64,000 nucleotides of DNA from M3007 sp041392625 (lineage in GTDB: Bacteria; Bacteroidota; Bacteroidia; Chitinophagales; Saprospiraceae), in assembly GCA_041392625.1 (NCBI GenBank), contig JAWKLR010000011.1:1-64000 (forward strand), given 5' to 3'. The notes beneath the pieces are model-generated. The model made no database searches. It saw nothing but the letters and a program-made list of their open reading frames with translations, and was not told where the DNA came from. The position numbers and the translations under genes are program-made. Shown in pieces: positions 26,687 through 35,662 of the stretch (positions are counted from its first letter, which is position 1; each line of letters starts with the position of its first letter).

Positions 26687-28198
26687 ATGTACACTACTAT
26701 GAAAAAACGAAGTTTCCCAACTGCCCATACCGTTTTACTCTTAATCGCTGCCCTGGTAGCTGGCCTTACCTGGCTGGTTCCCTCCGGTCAGTTTGATCGA
26801 TTAGCCTATGACGGCGACCAGAAGCTGTTTGTACGAAGCAGCCATGAAGGGAGTTCCAACCTGCCAGCCAACCAGGCCACCCTGGATTCCCTGGGTGTAA
26901 AAATTCCGCTGGAAAAGTTTGTAAATGGCGACATCTACAAACCTGTCGCAATACCGGGCACCTACAAGGAACTGGACTCCAAACCCCAGGGGTTGACAGC
27001 CTTTGTTCAATCGCCTCTAAAAGGCATCATGGAGGCAATTGATGTCATTCTATTCGTTTTGATCATCGGAGGCTTTATCGGCATCGTTAATTTTTCGGGT
27101 GCCTTTGATGCCGGAATCGCTGGTCTGGCCAAAGGGTTGAATGGTCGGGAATCCTGGCTGATTGTTATTATCACATGCCTCATTGCAGCCGGTGGAACAA
27201 CCTTTGGATTGGCTGAAGAAACCATTGCCTTTTATCCCATTTTGGTTCCTGTATTTTTAGCAGCAGGATACGATGCTATGGTAGCCTTAGCAGCTATTTA
27301 TCTGGGCTCTTCTATGGGCACTATGGCATCCACAGTCAATCCGTTTAGCACCATCATTGCCTCAGATGCAGCAGGAACCACCTGGATCAACGGAATCTAC
27401 GGCCGCTTTGCTATGCTGGGGCTGGGAGTAGGCATTTGTCTTTGGTACATCATACGGTATGCGCAAAAGGTAAAAAATGACCCGTCCAAGTCTTTGATAG
27501 CCGATCAGAAAGAGCAAATTGAGGCGCTTTTCTTACATCAAACAGACGGAAAAAAAGCGGAGTACAATACCCGAATCAAACTCATCCTGCTTGGATTTGC
27601 AGCATGCTTTGTGATTATGATCTATGGGGTTGCCCGCCTCGACTGGTGGTTCCTTGAAATGACCACGGTATTTTTTGTTGGCGCCATCCTGCTTGCTCTG
27701 ATTGCACGCATCTCTGAAAAAGTTTTTGTCCGGGAGTTTGTCAAAGGCGCCAACGACCTGCTTGGAGTCGCGCTGATCATAGGTATAGCCCGCGGAGTTA
27801 CCGTCTTAATGGATGATGGGCTCATTAGTGATACCATGCTGTTTTACGCGAGCAATGCCGTTGACGGAATGCCCCGAGGGATTTTTGTAAATGTCATGAT
27901 GGTTTTATATTCCGGACTTTCCTTTTTCATCCCATCTTCATCCGGCATGGCAGTATTGACGATGCCAATAATGGCTCCACTTGCAGATGTAGTGGGTGTC
28001 GGCCGCGAACAGGTTGTAAATGCCTACATGTATGGTATGGGATTGTTTGCATTCATCAATCCAACCGGGCTAATCCTCGCATCTTTAGGGATGGTACAGG
28101 TGGGCTTCAATAAGTGGCTTCGATTTGTCATGCCGCTGGTTGGCATTTTACTGGTTCTTTCCATGGCATTGCTTACACTTGGAGTATATCTTTCTTAG
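26687..28198 (+). CDS. YfcC/DcuC-type membrane carrier
   Basis: A polytopic inner-membrane protein of the YfcC family (C4-dicarboxylate or arginine/ornithine-type antiporter relatives). Starts at 26687 (MYTTMKKRSFPTAHTVLLLI) or 26699 are likely; the earlier in-frame ATG at 26558 overlaps the terminator palindrome and is rejected. Helix 1 TVLLLIAALVAGLTWLVPSG and the motif QSPLKGIMEAIDVILFVLII are typical. GTTFGLAEETIAFYPILVPV and SSSGMAVLTMPIMAPLADVV mark the two hairpin repeats. About 12-13 segments are visible. The substrate is unknown. Its stop codon shares one base with the MITE-like element that follows. Confidence 0.87.
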   Translation: MYTTMKKRSFPTAHTVLLLIAALVAGLTWLVPSGQFDRLAYDGDQKLFVRSSHEGSSNLPANQATLDSLGVKIPLEKFVNGDIYKPVAIPGTYKELDSKPQGLTAFVQSPLKGIMEAIDVILFVLIIGGFIGIVNFSGAFDAGIAGLAKGLNGRESWLIVIITCLIAAGGTTFGLAEETIAFYPILVPVFLAAGYDAMVALAAIYLGSSMGTMASTVNPFSTIIASDAAGTTWINGIYGRFAMLGLGVGICLWYIIRYAQKVKNDPSKSLIADQKEQIEALFLHQTDGKKAEYNTRIKLILLGFAACFVIMIYGVARLDWWFLEMTTVFFVGAILLALIARISEKVFVREFVKGANDLLGVALIIGIARGVTVLMDDGLISDTMLFYASNAVDGMPRGIFVNVMMVLYSGLSFFIPSSSGMAVLTMPIMAPLADVVGVGREQVVNAYMYGMGLFAFINPTGLILASLGMVQVGFNKWLRFVMPLVGILLVLSMALLTLGVYLS

Positions 28199-28356
28199 AG
28201 GATGTCTAAATTTCAATTCGGAGGCGAAGTCGAGCAAATTTTGTTTTTATTAAGGCAAATTTTGCAGTCGAACACGGGTAATTCGGCGAAAAATTTAACG
28301 TAGAGAAAAACCAAATTTGCCGAATGTAGCCCAGAAATTGAATTTTAGACATCCTC
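28198..28356 (+). mobile_element. 159-bp MITE-like element, copy 1
   Basis: The element begins GAGGATGTCTAAA and ends with AGACATCCTC, so its ends are inverted repeats; beyond these 10 bases the next ones also pair loosely. It codes for no protein. Inside, ATTCGGC ... GCCGAAT forms another inverted repeat, and GCAAATTTTG occurs twice as a direct repeat. Copy 2 (46152-46310) has the same length and orientation and differs at about 5 of 159 positions. Copy 1 fills the gap between the YfcC stop (overlap of one base) and the next gene, 19 bases away. No clear target duplication is seen. Confidence 0.8.
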
Positions 28357-28375
28357 ATAAAAACACCCCTTCACA

Positions 28376-29125
28376 ATGGATACACCCAAAGACAATTTTT
28401 CAGAAGGCTCTGCGCAATACAAGGCCTTCCGACCGGTGTACCCCAAGGAGTTATACGACGCAATCTTATCACGGGTTTCTACAAGCCAACGATGCTGGGA
28501 TTGCGGAACCGGAAACGGACAGGTTGCAGTGGCACTTGCTCCCTTTTTTGAAGAAATCCAGGCTACGGACCTGAGTCAGTCACAACTGGACCAGGCACCG
28601 AACCTACCCAACGTGCACTACCGGTCAGAGCAAGCAGAAAAGGCCACCTTTCCGGATCACTATTTTGATCTTATCTGTGTGGCACAAGCTGCGCATTGGT
28701 TTCATCTTGAGTTGTTTGAGAAGGTAGTAAGTCGGGTTTCTAAACCAGGTGGCTTGCTTGCTATCTGGGGGTATTCATTGCCCAGAACCGGCAGTCCCGT
28801 TGATCGGCTCATCGACCAATATTACAAGGAGGTCCTTGGTCCTTTCTGGGACAATGAGCGCAGGCACATCGACCAAAAATATGAACACATCCGATTTTCA
28901 TTTCAGGAAGAAACTGTGGTGTCAGATTTTTATATCAATGTACAATGGAGCCTGGAAGACTTAAAAGGATATCTGGGGACCTGGTCTGCATTAAGGCATT
29001 ACATAAAAACAACAGGCCTAAACCCCCTACCCGATTTGTTGTTAGAATTACAAGCAACATGGGGGCCGGATGCGATCCGCTCTTTTTCCTTCCCCCTCTT
29101 TTTAAAATTATGGCGTATTGAGTGA
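28376..29125 (+). CDS. Class I SAM-dependent methyltransferase
   Basis: A 249-residue methyltransferase. Motif I is WDCGTGNGQVAVALAPFFEE and motif post-I EIQATDLSQSQL. Motif II is DLICVAQAAHWFHL and motif III VSRVSKPGGLLAIWGY. The AQAAHWF variant is found in the yeast Tmt1/trans-aconitate-methyltransferase-like branch. The substrate is unknown. Its stop overlaps the start of a following frame by four bases, but the more likely start of the next gene is 23 bases downstream. Confidence 0.88.
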   Translation: MDTPKDNFSEGSAQYKAFRPVYPKELYDAILSRVSTSQRCWDCGTGNGQVAVALAPFFEEIQATDLSQSQLDQAPNLPNVHYRSEQAEKATFPDHYFDLICVAQAAHWFHLELFEKVVSRVSKPGGLLAIWGYSLPRTGSPVDRLIDQYYKEVLGPFWDNERRHIDQKYEHIRFSFQEETVVSDFYINVQWSLEDLKGYLGTWSALRHYIKTTGLNPLPDLLLELQATWGPDAIRSFSFPLFLKLWRIE

Positions 29126-29148
29126 TGCGCCCCTACCAGCCTCTTACC

Positions 29149-29823
29149 ATGGAAATAAAAACCCTGCAATTAACATGTTCTGACCTGGAAGCCATGAAGG
29201 CCTTCTATTCAGAAACACTCGAGATACCGGTACTTGATGCCACTGCAGATTCATTTTCTGTAAAAATTGGCCAATCCACATTGCGATTTATGCAGGCAGA
29301 AAACTCTAGGCCCTACCATTTTGCATTCAATATTCCATCCGAACAGATAGAGCAGGCATACAACTGGCTGAAACCCCGAGTAGTGATTGAATTGGCAGAT
29401 GGGAGTCCGATCGCCAACTTTGAATCCTGGAATGCTAAAGCCATTTATTTTTACGATCCGGACAAAAACATTGTTGAGTTTATTGACAGAAAAAACCTCA
29501 ACATCCCAGGTGAACATACTTTTGGCCCTGCCTCACTCATTTCAATTTCCGAAATTGGGGTTTCGCATGACAGTATTGAATCATTTTACAACCAGGTAAA
29601 ACAAGAGCTGGGGTTAAGCAAGTACAGTGGTAATTTTGATAGCTTTTGCGCAATTGGAACAGAGACCGGATTGTTCATTGTGGTAAATCCTAAAAACAAG
29701 AACTGGTACCCCAACGGAGATCCGATACACGCCTCGCCATTTGAGGCAGAAATCCAAATACCAAAAGGCACAGTAATTATCCGCTACAATGCCAATCAAC
29801 TGACTATCCAAAATACACACTAA
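29149..29823 (+). CDS. VOC-family protein, two-module
   Basis: The ATG at 29149 starts directly with the first strand (MEIKTLQLTCSDLEAMKAFY). The first VOC module includes FSVKIGQSTLRFMQ and AIYFYDPDKNIVEFIDRKNL. A second, weaker module follows from about residue 115 (ISISEIGVSHDSIESFYNQV). The length (224) fits a two-domain VOC protein. A glutamate in the DPDKNIVEF strand is the usual metal ligand. The substrate is unknown. It is one base from the following lipoprotein gene and probably co-transcribed. Confidence 0.83.
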   Translation: MEIKTLQLTCSDLEAMKAFYSETLEIPVLDATADSFSVKIGQSTLRFMQAENSRPYHFAFNIPSEQIEQAYNWLKPRVVIELADGSPIANFESWNAKAIYFYDPDKNIVEFIDRKNLNIPGEHTFGPASLISISEIGVSHDSIESFYNQVKQELGLSKYSGNFDSFCAIGTETGLFIVVNPKNKNWYPNGDPIHASPFEAEIQIPKGTVIIRYNANQLTIQNTH

Positions 29824-30291
29824 ATGAAAATCGTACCTTGCCTTACCCTGCTTCTTGGAGCAGTTATCTCTTGTACAGCACCTGCTTTCAATCAATCTGA
29901 AGTTGAACAGGAGGTGCGCAACATGCTCAAGAGTTATCACCAGGCAATGGAAACCAACGGTCTGGAAGCAGAGTTTGACTTCCTGGACAACTCCGATGAT
30001 TTTTTCTGGGTACCACCAGGGTATACCAGCACACTTACCTATGACTCGGTGCGAACTATTTTGAAGCAAACTGCACCTGCTATAGACTCCATTTCCTTGT
30101 CCTGGGAAACGCTGTCGATCTATCCGCTTTCCCGGGATTTAGCCAGTTACTCTGGAATTGTTTCGGGTACTATGCGGGATACCAGCGGAAATATCAATGC
30201 CATGCACCTCATCGAATCGGGCACCTGTATCCGAAGAGCGGATGGATGGAAACTGCTAAACGGACAAAGCGCAGTACTTCCGGAAAAGTGA
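29824..30291 (+). CDS. Lipoprotein with NTF2/SnoaL-like (DUF4440-type) fold
   Basis: A 155-residue lipoprotein with lipobox AVISC (Cys17). The rest fits the cone-like NTF2 fold: an N-terminal helix (VEQEVRNMLKSYHQAMETNG), then DFFWVPPGYTSTLTYDSVRT and the strands SGIVSGTMRDTSGNINAM and GWKLLNGQSAVLP. Such proteins bind small molecules or act as accessory enzymes. No catalytic residues can be assigned. It begins directly after the VOC stop codon. Confidence 0.72.
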   Translation: MKIVPCLTLLLGAVISCTAPAFNQSEVEQEVRNMLKSYHQAMETNGLEAEFDFLDNSDDFFWVPPGYTSTLTYDSVRTILKQTAPAIDSISLSWETLSIYPLSRDLASYSGIVSGTMRDTSGNINAMHLIESGTCIRRADGWKLLNGQSAVLPEK

Positions 30292-30337
30292 GCACGCTGG
30301 ATTAGTCCACATTTTGAAATGAATTTAAATTAAAAGC

Positions 30338-31372
30338 ATGAAAAAAACGGTACTTATTACTGGAGGAAGTGGATACATTGGCTCCTGGATCACAAAGTAT
30401 TTATTGGAAGCCGGCCATATCGTTCGGCTTACCGTTCGCGATAAAAGCAAACGGGAAAAAATTGCCCATCTGGAGGCAGTCCAAGAGCAACAAGCCGGCC
30501 AGCTGGAAATTTGGGAAGCAGATCTGCTTAAGGAGGGTTCTTTTGATGAGGCCGCCAGAGGCGCAGATGTACTCATGCACGTAGCGTCTCCATTTATCTT
30601 AAAAGTAAAAGACGCACAAAAGGATTTGGTGGATCCTGCCCAGAAAGGAACATTGAATGTTCTGCGTGCAGCAAGTCAATCCGGCACAATTAAAAAAGTG
30701 ATTCTCACATCCAGTGTCGTTTCCATATTTGGTGATGCCAAAGACATGGCCGACCAAAACCTGAAGGAGTTTACCGAAGCGCAATGGAATACGACCAGCA
30801 ACCTGGAGCACCAACCCTATTCCTATTCAAAAACTCTGGCGGAAAAAGCTGCCTGGGATTTGCATGCAACCCAAAAGCAATGGAAACTGATTGCAATAAA
30901 CCCTGCATTCGTTATGGGACCACCTTTAGGAAAAAACTCGGATTCAGAAAGCATCCTGTTCATGAAGCGCATGCTGACAGGTGCCTATAAAACCGGAGCG
31001 GCACCTTTTTATTTTGGCTTTGTTGATGTGCGCGATGTTGCAAAAGCCCATATCCTGGCGATGGAAGAAGATGTACAGGAAGGCCGGCACATCACAGTTG
31101 AATCAACGCACTCCATGCTGGAATTGGCAAACACAATTGAATCTGAATTCAACCAACAGTTCAAACTACCTACATCTACCACACCGACACTTCTGTTATA
31201 TGTACTGGGTTGGGCCTTTGGCTTGAGTTGGAAATACATCCGCAGGAATGCAGGATATCCAATAGCATACAATACAACGAGAAGCCGGGAAAACCTCGGA
31301 CTCATCTACCGCCCATTTTCCGAAACTATTCGGGATATGGTACATGTAATGCAGGAAAGAAACATCGTTTAG
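30338..31372 (+). CDS. NAD(P)-dependent extended SDR (dihydroflavonol-reductase-like)
   Basis: A 344-residue extended short-chain dehydrogenase/reductase. The nucleotide-binding motif is TGGSGYIGSW (residues ~8-17), followed by DVLMHVASPF. The catalytic pair lies in YSYSKTLAEKAAW (Y-x3-K), with the serine from VILTSSVVSIFGD. Family members reduce ketones or aldehydes of dihydroflavonol-like and other substrates. The substrate is unknown here. The gene is single, with 46 bases before it and 39 after. Confidence 0.9.
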   Translation: MKKTVLITGGSGYIGSWITKYLLEAGHIVRLTVRDKSKREKIAHLEAVQEQQAGQLEIWEADLLKEGSFDEAARGADVLMHVASPFILKVKDAQKDLVDPAQKGTLNVLRAASQSGTIKKVILTSSVVSIFGDAKDMADQNLKEFTEAQWNTTSNLEHQPYSYSKTLAEKAAWDLHATQKQWKLIAINPAFVMGPPLGKNSDSESILFMKRMLTGAYKTGAAPFYFGFVDVRDVAKAHILAMEEDVQEGRHITVESTHSMLELANTIESEFNQQFKLPTSTTPTLLLYVLGWAFGLSWKYIRRNAGYPIAYNTTRSRENLGLIYRPFSETIRDMVHVMQERNIV

Positions 31373-31411
31373 CCTAAAAGCAGGTGTTTTGCTGCTTATA
31401 AAATTAGAACA

Positions 31412-32008
31412 ATGGAAAAAACAAAAACCGTGGATGCCTTCATCCTTGCTAACCCACAATGGGAGGATGCACTCAATGTACTCCGCTCTATTTTACTGGA
31501 AACCGAATTGGAAGAGTCAATAAAATGGGGCGCACCCAACTATTCCATTGCCGGCAAAAATGTGGTTGGATTGGGAGCCTTCAAATCGTATGTCGGGCTG
31601 TGGTTTTATCAAGGAGTGTTTCTGAAAGACCCGGCAAAAAAACTCCTGAATGCACAAGAAGGAAAAACCAAGGCAATGCGCCAATGGCGGTTTGCAACTA
31701 TTGAAGAAATTGACCCGAACCTGATCAAGCAGTATGTATTGGAAGCCATTGCCAATTCAAGAGCGGGAAAAGAAGTTGAAGTCGAACGTAACAAGCTAAT
31801 TGTTCTGGATCCAATCTTCAAAGCCGCACTTGATGAAAACCCGGAACTTCAGGCCGCATTCAAATCATTATCCCCCGGCAAACAACGGGAATACGCAGAG
31901 TATATTTCTGAAGCCAAACAAGAGGCCACTAAGCAACGGAGAATTCAGAAATCAATTCCAATAATTCTTTCTGGCTTGGGCTTACACGATAAATACAAGA
32001 AAAATTAA
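31412..32008 (+). CDS. DUF1801 / YdeI (OmpD-associated) protein
   Basis: A 198-residue protein. The N-terminal DUF1801 domain has LRSILLETELEESIKWGAPN and YVGLWFYQGVFLKDP. The C-terminal YdeI/OmpD-associated segment has LSPGKQREYAEYISEAKQEA and TKQRRIQKSIPIIL. Members are linked to stress or bacteriocin tolerance in some enterobacteria, but the molecular role is unclear. The following 298 bases (32009-32306) are very AT-rich and hold only a promoter-like TATATTTTTG. Confidence 0.83.
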   Translation: MEKTKTVDAFILANPQWEDALNVLRSILLETELEESIKWGAPNYSIAGKNVVGLGAFKSYVGLWFYQGVFLKDPAKKLLNAQEGKTKAMRQWRFATIEEIDPNLIKQYVLEAIANSRAGKEVEVERNKLIVLDPIFKAALDENPELQAAFKSLSPGKQREYAEYISEAKQEATKQRRIQKSIPIILSGLGLHDKYKKN

Positions 32009-32306
32009 AGTGTATTTACCTATCTGCCTTGTGCATGGCTAGCATTTTAATAGGAATACACCTAAAATCAAATAGGCATTTAAACTAAATCAAGTTTAAT
32101 TATCTACATACTAAAATATAAAGTATTGATTTTAAGGTATTTAAATCAAATAAAAACCAAAACCAACCCTACAAATATATATTTTTGATATTGCAGCCCC
32201 TATTTGTTTGGGGCACTTTTGCATTGTACCAGGGTTTCTGCACAGAGTCCTTGGCAGTTTATTCCTTCTTTAATCCCTGTTTTTAAAAATAGAAACTAAA
32301 ACGACA

Positions 32307-35006
32307 ATGCAATCAATCCTATTTACACGGTACAGTCTGATCGGTATTCTTGGACTGCTTTTCACGTTCTCCGCCTCCGCCCAAAATTGCTCCCCGGATG
32401 TGGACGCCCCAACGGCCAATTGCCTGGCCGGGCTGCAATTCCCACTTGGGATATCCGGACCCGGAACAACTACCATCTGGAGCACCGATCTGGATGGCGG
32501 AAGCTTTGACTTTTGCACGCCAGTAAACCAACTGGATTTCAGAATCGAACTTGGGAACACACCTTCAAACGACCCTCCAACCGATGTTTCCTACTCCTTC
32601 ACCTCATCCGATGATCATGAGGTGGTCATTTGGGTTGGTGATGCAGCGGGCAACTGGAGCACCTGTCTGACACATGTAGAGATTACCAACGACCCACCCT
32701 ATTTTGATACACTTGCCCCACTCGCAGTATGTAATGAAAATTCCATCTTTGCGAATTTGAGCAACGGAACTGTGACAGTTTCAGCCGAACTGTTTGACAA
32801 TGGCAGTTACGACAACTTCCCCGGTCCGTTGGATTTTCGCATTGCAGAAATCCCAACCGGCACCCCGCCAGCCACAACGGAATTAACCTTCACAACTGTG
32901 GGCAGCAAAACGATCTTTCTGTATGCAATAGACCAAGCGGGCAACTTTGATATTTGTACCAGTACCTTAGTCGTCACTGAATACGATTGTACCAATGATA
33001 CCGATCCTCCTATAGCAGTATGCGATGCTGGGCTGGTAGTTGAGTTGGGAAGTGACGGGCCAGGGCAAACTATTTTGTGGGCTGCAGATGTTGACAATGG
33101 AAGCTGGGACCAGTGCTCCACGGTTGAGCTCACAATTGAACTTGGAAACCCGTCACAAGACCCGCCCAATACTCCGGCAGTAATCCTGACAGAACCCGGT
33201 AACTTTCAGGCAGTATTGTGGGTCACGGATAGCGTAGGAAATTCCAATACCTGTTGGGCCCTGATTCAGGTACTGGAATCCACACAGTGTTATGATTGGT
33301 TTATTCAGGGCAATGTATTTCTGGATACAGATGTATTAAACTGTTCCCTGGACGCACAAGAAGATGGACTCGACAACTGGGAAGTAGAAGCACGAAGCCT
33401 GACCAGTGGACGGGTTTACAACACCTTCACAGATTTCAATGGCGACTACCTGCTTGGGCTGTGTGCTCAGGACACCATCATTGAAATTTATTTAACCCAG
33501 CCATACGATTACAGTGAAAATTGCCAGGGAGTTGACACCATTTTTCTTTCCAGTCCGACAAATACCCTGGGTGATACACTCCACAAAGACATTCCGGTTC
33601 GTCTGGTTTCGTACTGCCCATTACTTTCTGTAGATATATCCGCTCCACTTTTGCGGCGATGCTTTGAAAACAGCTACTACATTCAGGCCTGTAATTTAAG
33701 TACAGAAACGGTTCCAGATGTATATGTAGAAGTACACCTCGATAGCTGGTTTTCACCATCCCAGTTTAGTCATCCACAAACGGCATTGGGAAGCAATGTA
33801 TTTCAGTTTAGTCTCGGAAACCTCCCTCCAGGGCATTGCGAAACAATTGAAATTACCGGCACCCTGAGTTGCCTTGCCGCGCTTGGTGAAACACACTGCG
33901 CCGAAGCCTATATTTTCCCCGACACACTTTGTTCTGAAGGAGGCGCCTGGCAAGGTGCTGATGTACGGGTAAACGCACAATGTGATGGAGACAGCGTGCG
34001 GCTACACATCCTGAACAACGGCCCCGGGAATATGACCGAACTGCTTGACTTCATCGTTGTCGAGGATGTGATCATGTATCAGGAAGGGCAATTTTTGTTG
34101 GATTCTGGAAACCAAACGGAACTGACCGTTCCTGCAAATGGAGCGACCTGGCACCTGCAAGCCGAACAGGTTGAAGGGCACCCCTATGGAGGACCTGAAG
34201 CAATTGCAATCGAAGGATGCGGAGGAATCAACACACCGGGGGTATTGAACATCCTTTCAGTTGGTTCTCCCAATCCGTATAATTCCATTTTTTGCATGCA
34301 AAATATTGGCTCGTACGATCCTAATGACAAACAGGCGTTCCCTGTTGGATACGGGCCAGAGCACCTGATCGAGCCAGGCACACCTATTCGTTACCACATT
34401 CGCTTCCAAAACACTGGAACAGACACTGCCTTCACTGTTGAAATACTCGATACACTTTCCAGTTTCCTGGATCGATCAACGGTGCGTCCCGGCGCAGCAA
34501 GCCATCCGTATTCCTATCAACAGTTGGACGGTGGAGTACTTCGATTCCGCTTTGAAAATATCATGCTGCCCGACAGCAATGTAAATGAACCTGGCTCTCA
34601 TGGATTTATCCAGTTTGTAGTAGATCAGACAGCAAATAACCCGCTGGGCTCAGTCATTCAAAACGATGCGGCCATCTACTTTGATTTTAATGATCCTGTG
34701 ATTACAAATACAGCATTTCATACGCTAGGAGATCATTTTATTTCCGTCAGTTGGAAAGACCAGGCTGTCGAAAATGCCATTTCCCTGTACCCAAACCCCG
34801 CAACTGATTTTGTTGTATTTGAAACAAACTTGGCAGCAATTAAGGAATTTAAGCTAATCAATTCCATTGGACAGGTAATTGAAGTAGCCAGGCCCAATGC
34901 GGAAACATTCCGCTTTGAACGCGGCACCTTACCCGATGGGCAGTACTTCTTTACCATTCTGCTCACGAACAACCAACAGTTTGCAGGAACCCTTATTCTC
35001 CACTAA
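32307..35006 (+). CDS. Large secreted protein with repeated Ig-like modules and T9SS sorting domain
   Basis: An 899-residue secreted protein. The signal peptide is residues ~1-26 (LLFTFSASAQ). Three similar modules around residues 25-330 share patterns such as DPPTDVSYSF, CTSTLVVTEYDC and AVCDAGLVVELG, with many cysteines. A central part has a Cna-B-like segment (VFLDTDVLNCSLDAQEDGLD). Then a DUF11/DUF7619-type repeat appears (GSYDPNDKQAFPVGYGPEHL, IRFQNTGTDTAFTVEILDTL). The last ~80 residues (ISLYPNPATDFVVFET) are a T9SS C-terminal domain. It is probably a surface or extracellular structural or adhesion protein. Confidence 0.85.
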   Translation: MQSILFTRYSLIGILGLLFTFSASAQNCSPDVDAPTANCLAGLQFPLGISGPGTTTIWSTDLDGGSFDFCTPVNQLDFRIELGNTPSNDPPTDVSYSFTSSDDHEVVIWVGDAAGNWSTCLTHVEITNDPPYFDTLAPLAVCNENSIFANLSNGTVTVSAELFDNGSYDNFPGPLDFRIAEIPTGTPPATTELTFTTVGSKTIFLYAIDQAGNFDICTSTLVVTEYDCTNDTDPPIAVCDAGLVVELGSDGPGQTILWAADVDNGSWDQCSTVELTIELGNPSQDPPNTPAVILTEPGNFQAVLWVTDSVGNSNTCWALIQVLESTQCYDWFIQGNVFLDTDVLNCSLDAQEDGLDNWEVEARSLTSGRVYNTFTDFNGDYLLGLCAQDTIIEIYLTQPYDYSENCQGVDTIFLSSPTNTLGDTLHKDIPVRLVSYCPLLSVDISAPLLRRCFENSYYIQACNLSTETVPDVYVEVHLDSWFSPSQFSHPQTALGSNVFQFSLGNLPPGHCETIEITGTLSCLAALGETHCAEAYIFPDTLCSEGGAWQGADVRVNAQCDGDSVRLHILNNGPGNMTELLDFIVVEDVIMYQEGQFLLDSGNQTELTVPANGATWHLQAEQVEGHPYGGPEAIAIEGCGGINTPGVLNILSVGSPNPYNSIFCMQNIGSYDPNDKQAFPVGYGPEHLIEPGTPIRYHIRFQNTGTDTAFTVEILDTLSSFLDRSTVRPGAASHPYSYQQLDGGVLRFRFENIMLPDSNVNEPGSHGFIQFVVDQTANNPLGSVIQNDAAIYFDFNDPVITNTAFHTLGDHFISVSWKDQAVENAISLYPNPATDFVVFETNLAAIKEFKLINSIGQVIEVARPNAETFRFERGTLPDGQYFFTILLTNNQQFAGTLILH

Positions 35007-35040
35007 GGGGTAAAACGCATACACATACAATCAATACGAG

Positions 35041-35090
35041 CGTGTTTGGGGTTTAGTTTTTTAATGAGGCTAAACCCTAAACACGTTTTT
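35041..35090 (+). terminator. 16-bp stem terminator after the 899-residue secreted protein gene
   Basis: Arms 35041-35056 and 35070-35085 pair with one mismatch around a 13-base loop, followed by five T (35086-35090). The stop codon is 35 bases upstream. Confidence 0.85.
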
Positions 35091-35125
35091 AGTTAGACCC
35101 TAGTCAAGTAGAACAAAAAATGTTT

Positions 35126-35468
35126 TTTTCTTCTTCTTTATACGCTCAATACTGAGTAACCAATTGACTAGATACTAAACCCATTTAGGGGCGTAGCCCT
35201 GATATCTTCGTAGATGGATCTGGATAGCAAGTCTGAGGGGCGTAGCCCTGACATCTTAAAATGCAATCTTTTAATAGAACACATCTGTATGCAATGCCCT
35301 GGGATTAAAGGCAAAAAGATGTCAGGGCTACGCCCCTCAAAATCGAATCGTATCCATAATTCTACTAAGATTATAGGGCTAGCGCCCCATTTAAGCATGA
35401 TTCAACAGGAATGAGATAGATCAGAGGATGGAGTAGACTAAATTTTAAACATCCAATTCCAACATAGC
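35126..35468 (+). repeat. ~340-bp nested-palindrome repeat, copy A (inverted relative to copy B)
   Basis: The core has GGGGCGTAGCCC-type palindromes. An inner pair at 35235-35257 and 35316-35338 is a perfect 23-bp inverted repeat. An outer, imperfect pair lies at 35187-35208 and 35362-35389. The whole unit is matched, in reverse orientation, by 44088-44431. Matching blocks include the ATCTATCTCATTCC stretch, the GGGGCGCTAGCCC box and the TTTAGTA ... TCAATTGG end. No ORF is credible. Together with the flanking AT-rich DNA it fills the 655-bp gap to the next gene. Confidence 0.8.
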
Positions 35469-35662
35469 GGTATAAAATTTTATAAACTACACATTTTACA
35501 TATAGCATGCTCTAAGTTAAAATTCAACAAGAAGTTAAACCCTTAAGGCTTTCAGGTATCAAAAAGGAGAGGGATTATATTTGTGTCTGTAGGTACAACT
35601 AAATCTATGGTTTACTGCTACACATTTCACTGCATCCCCTTCTCATTCAAAACCTGATTCTA

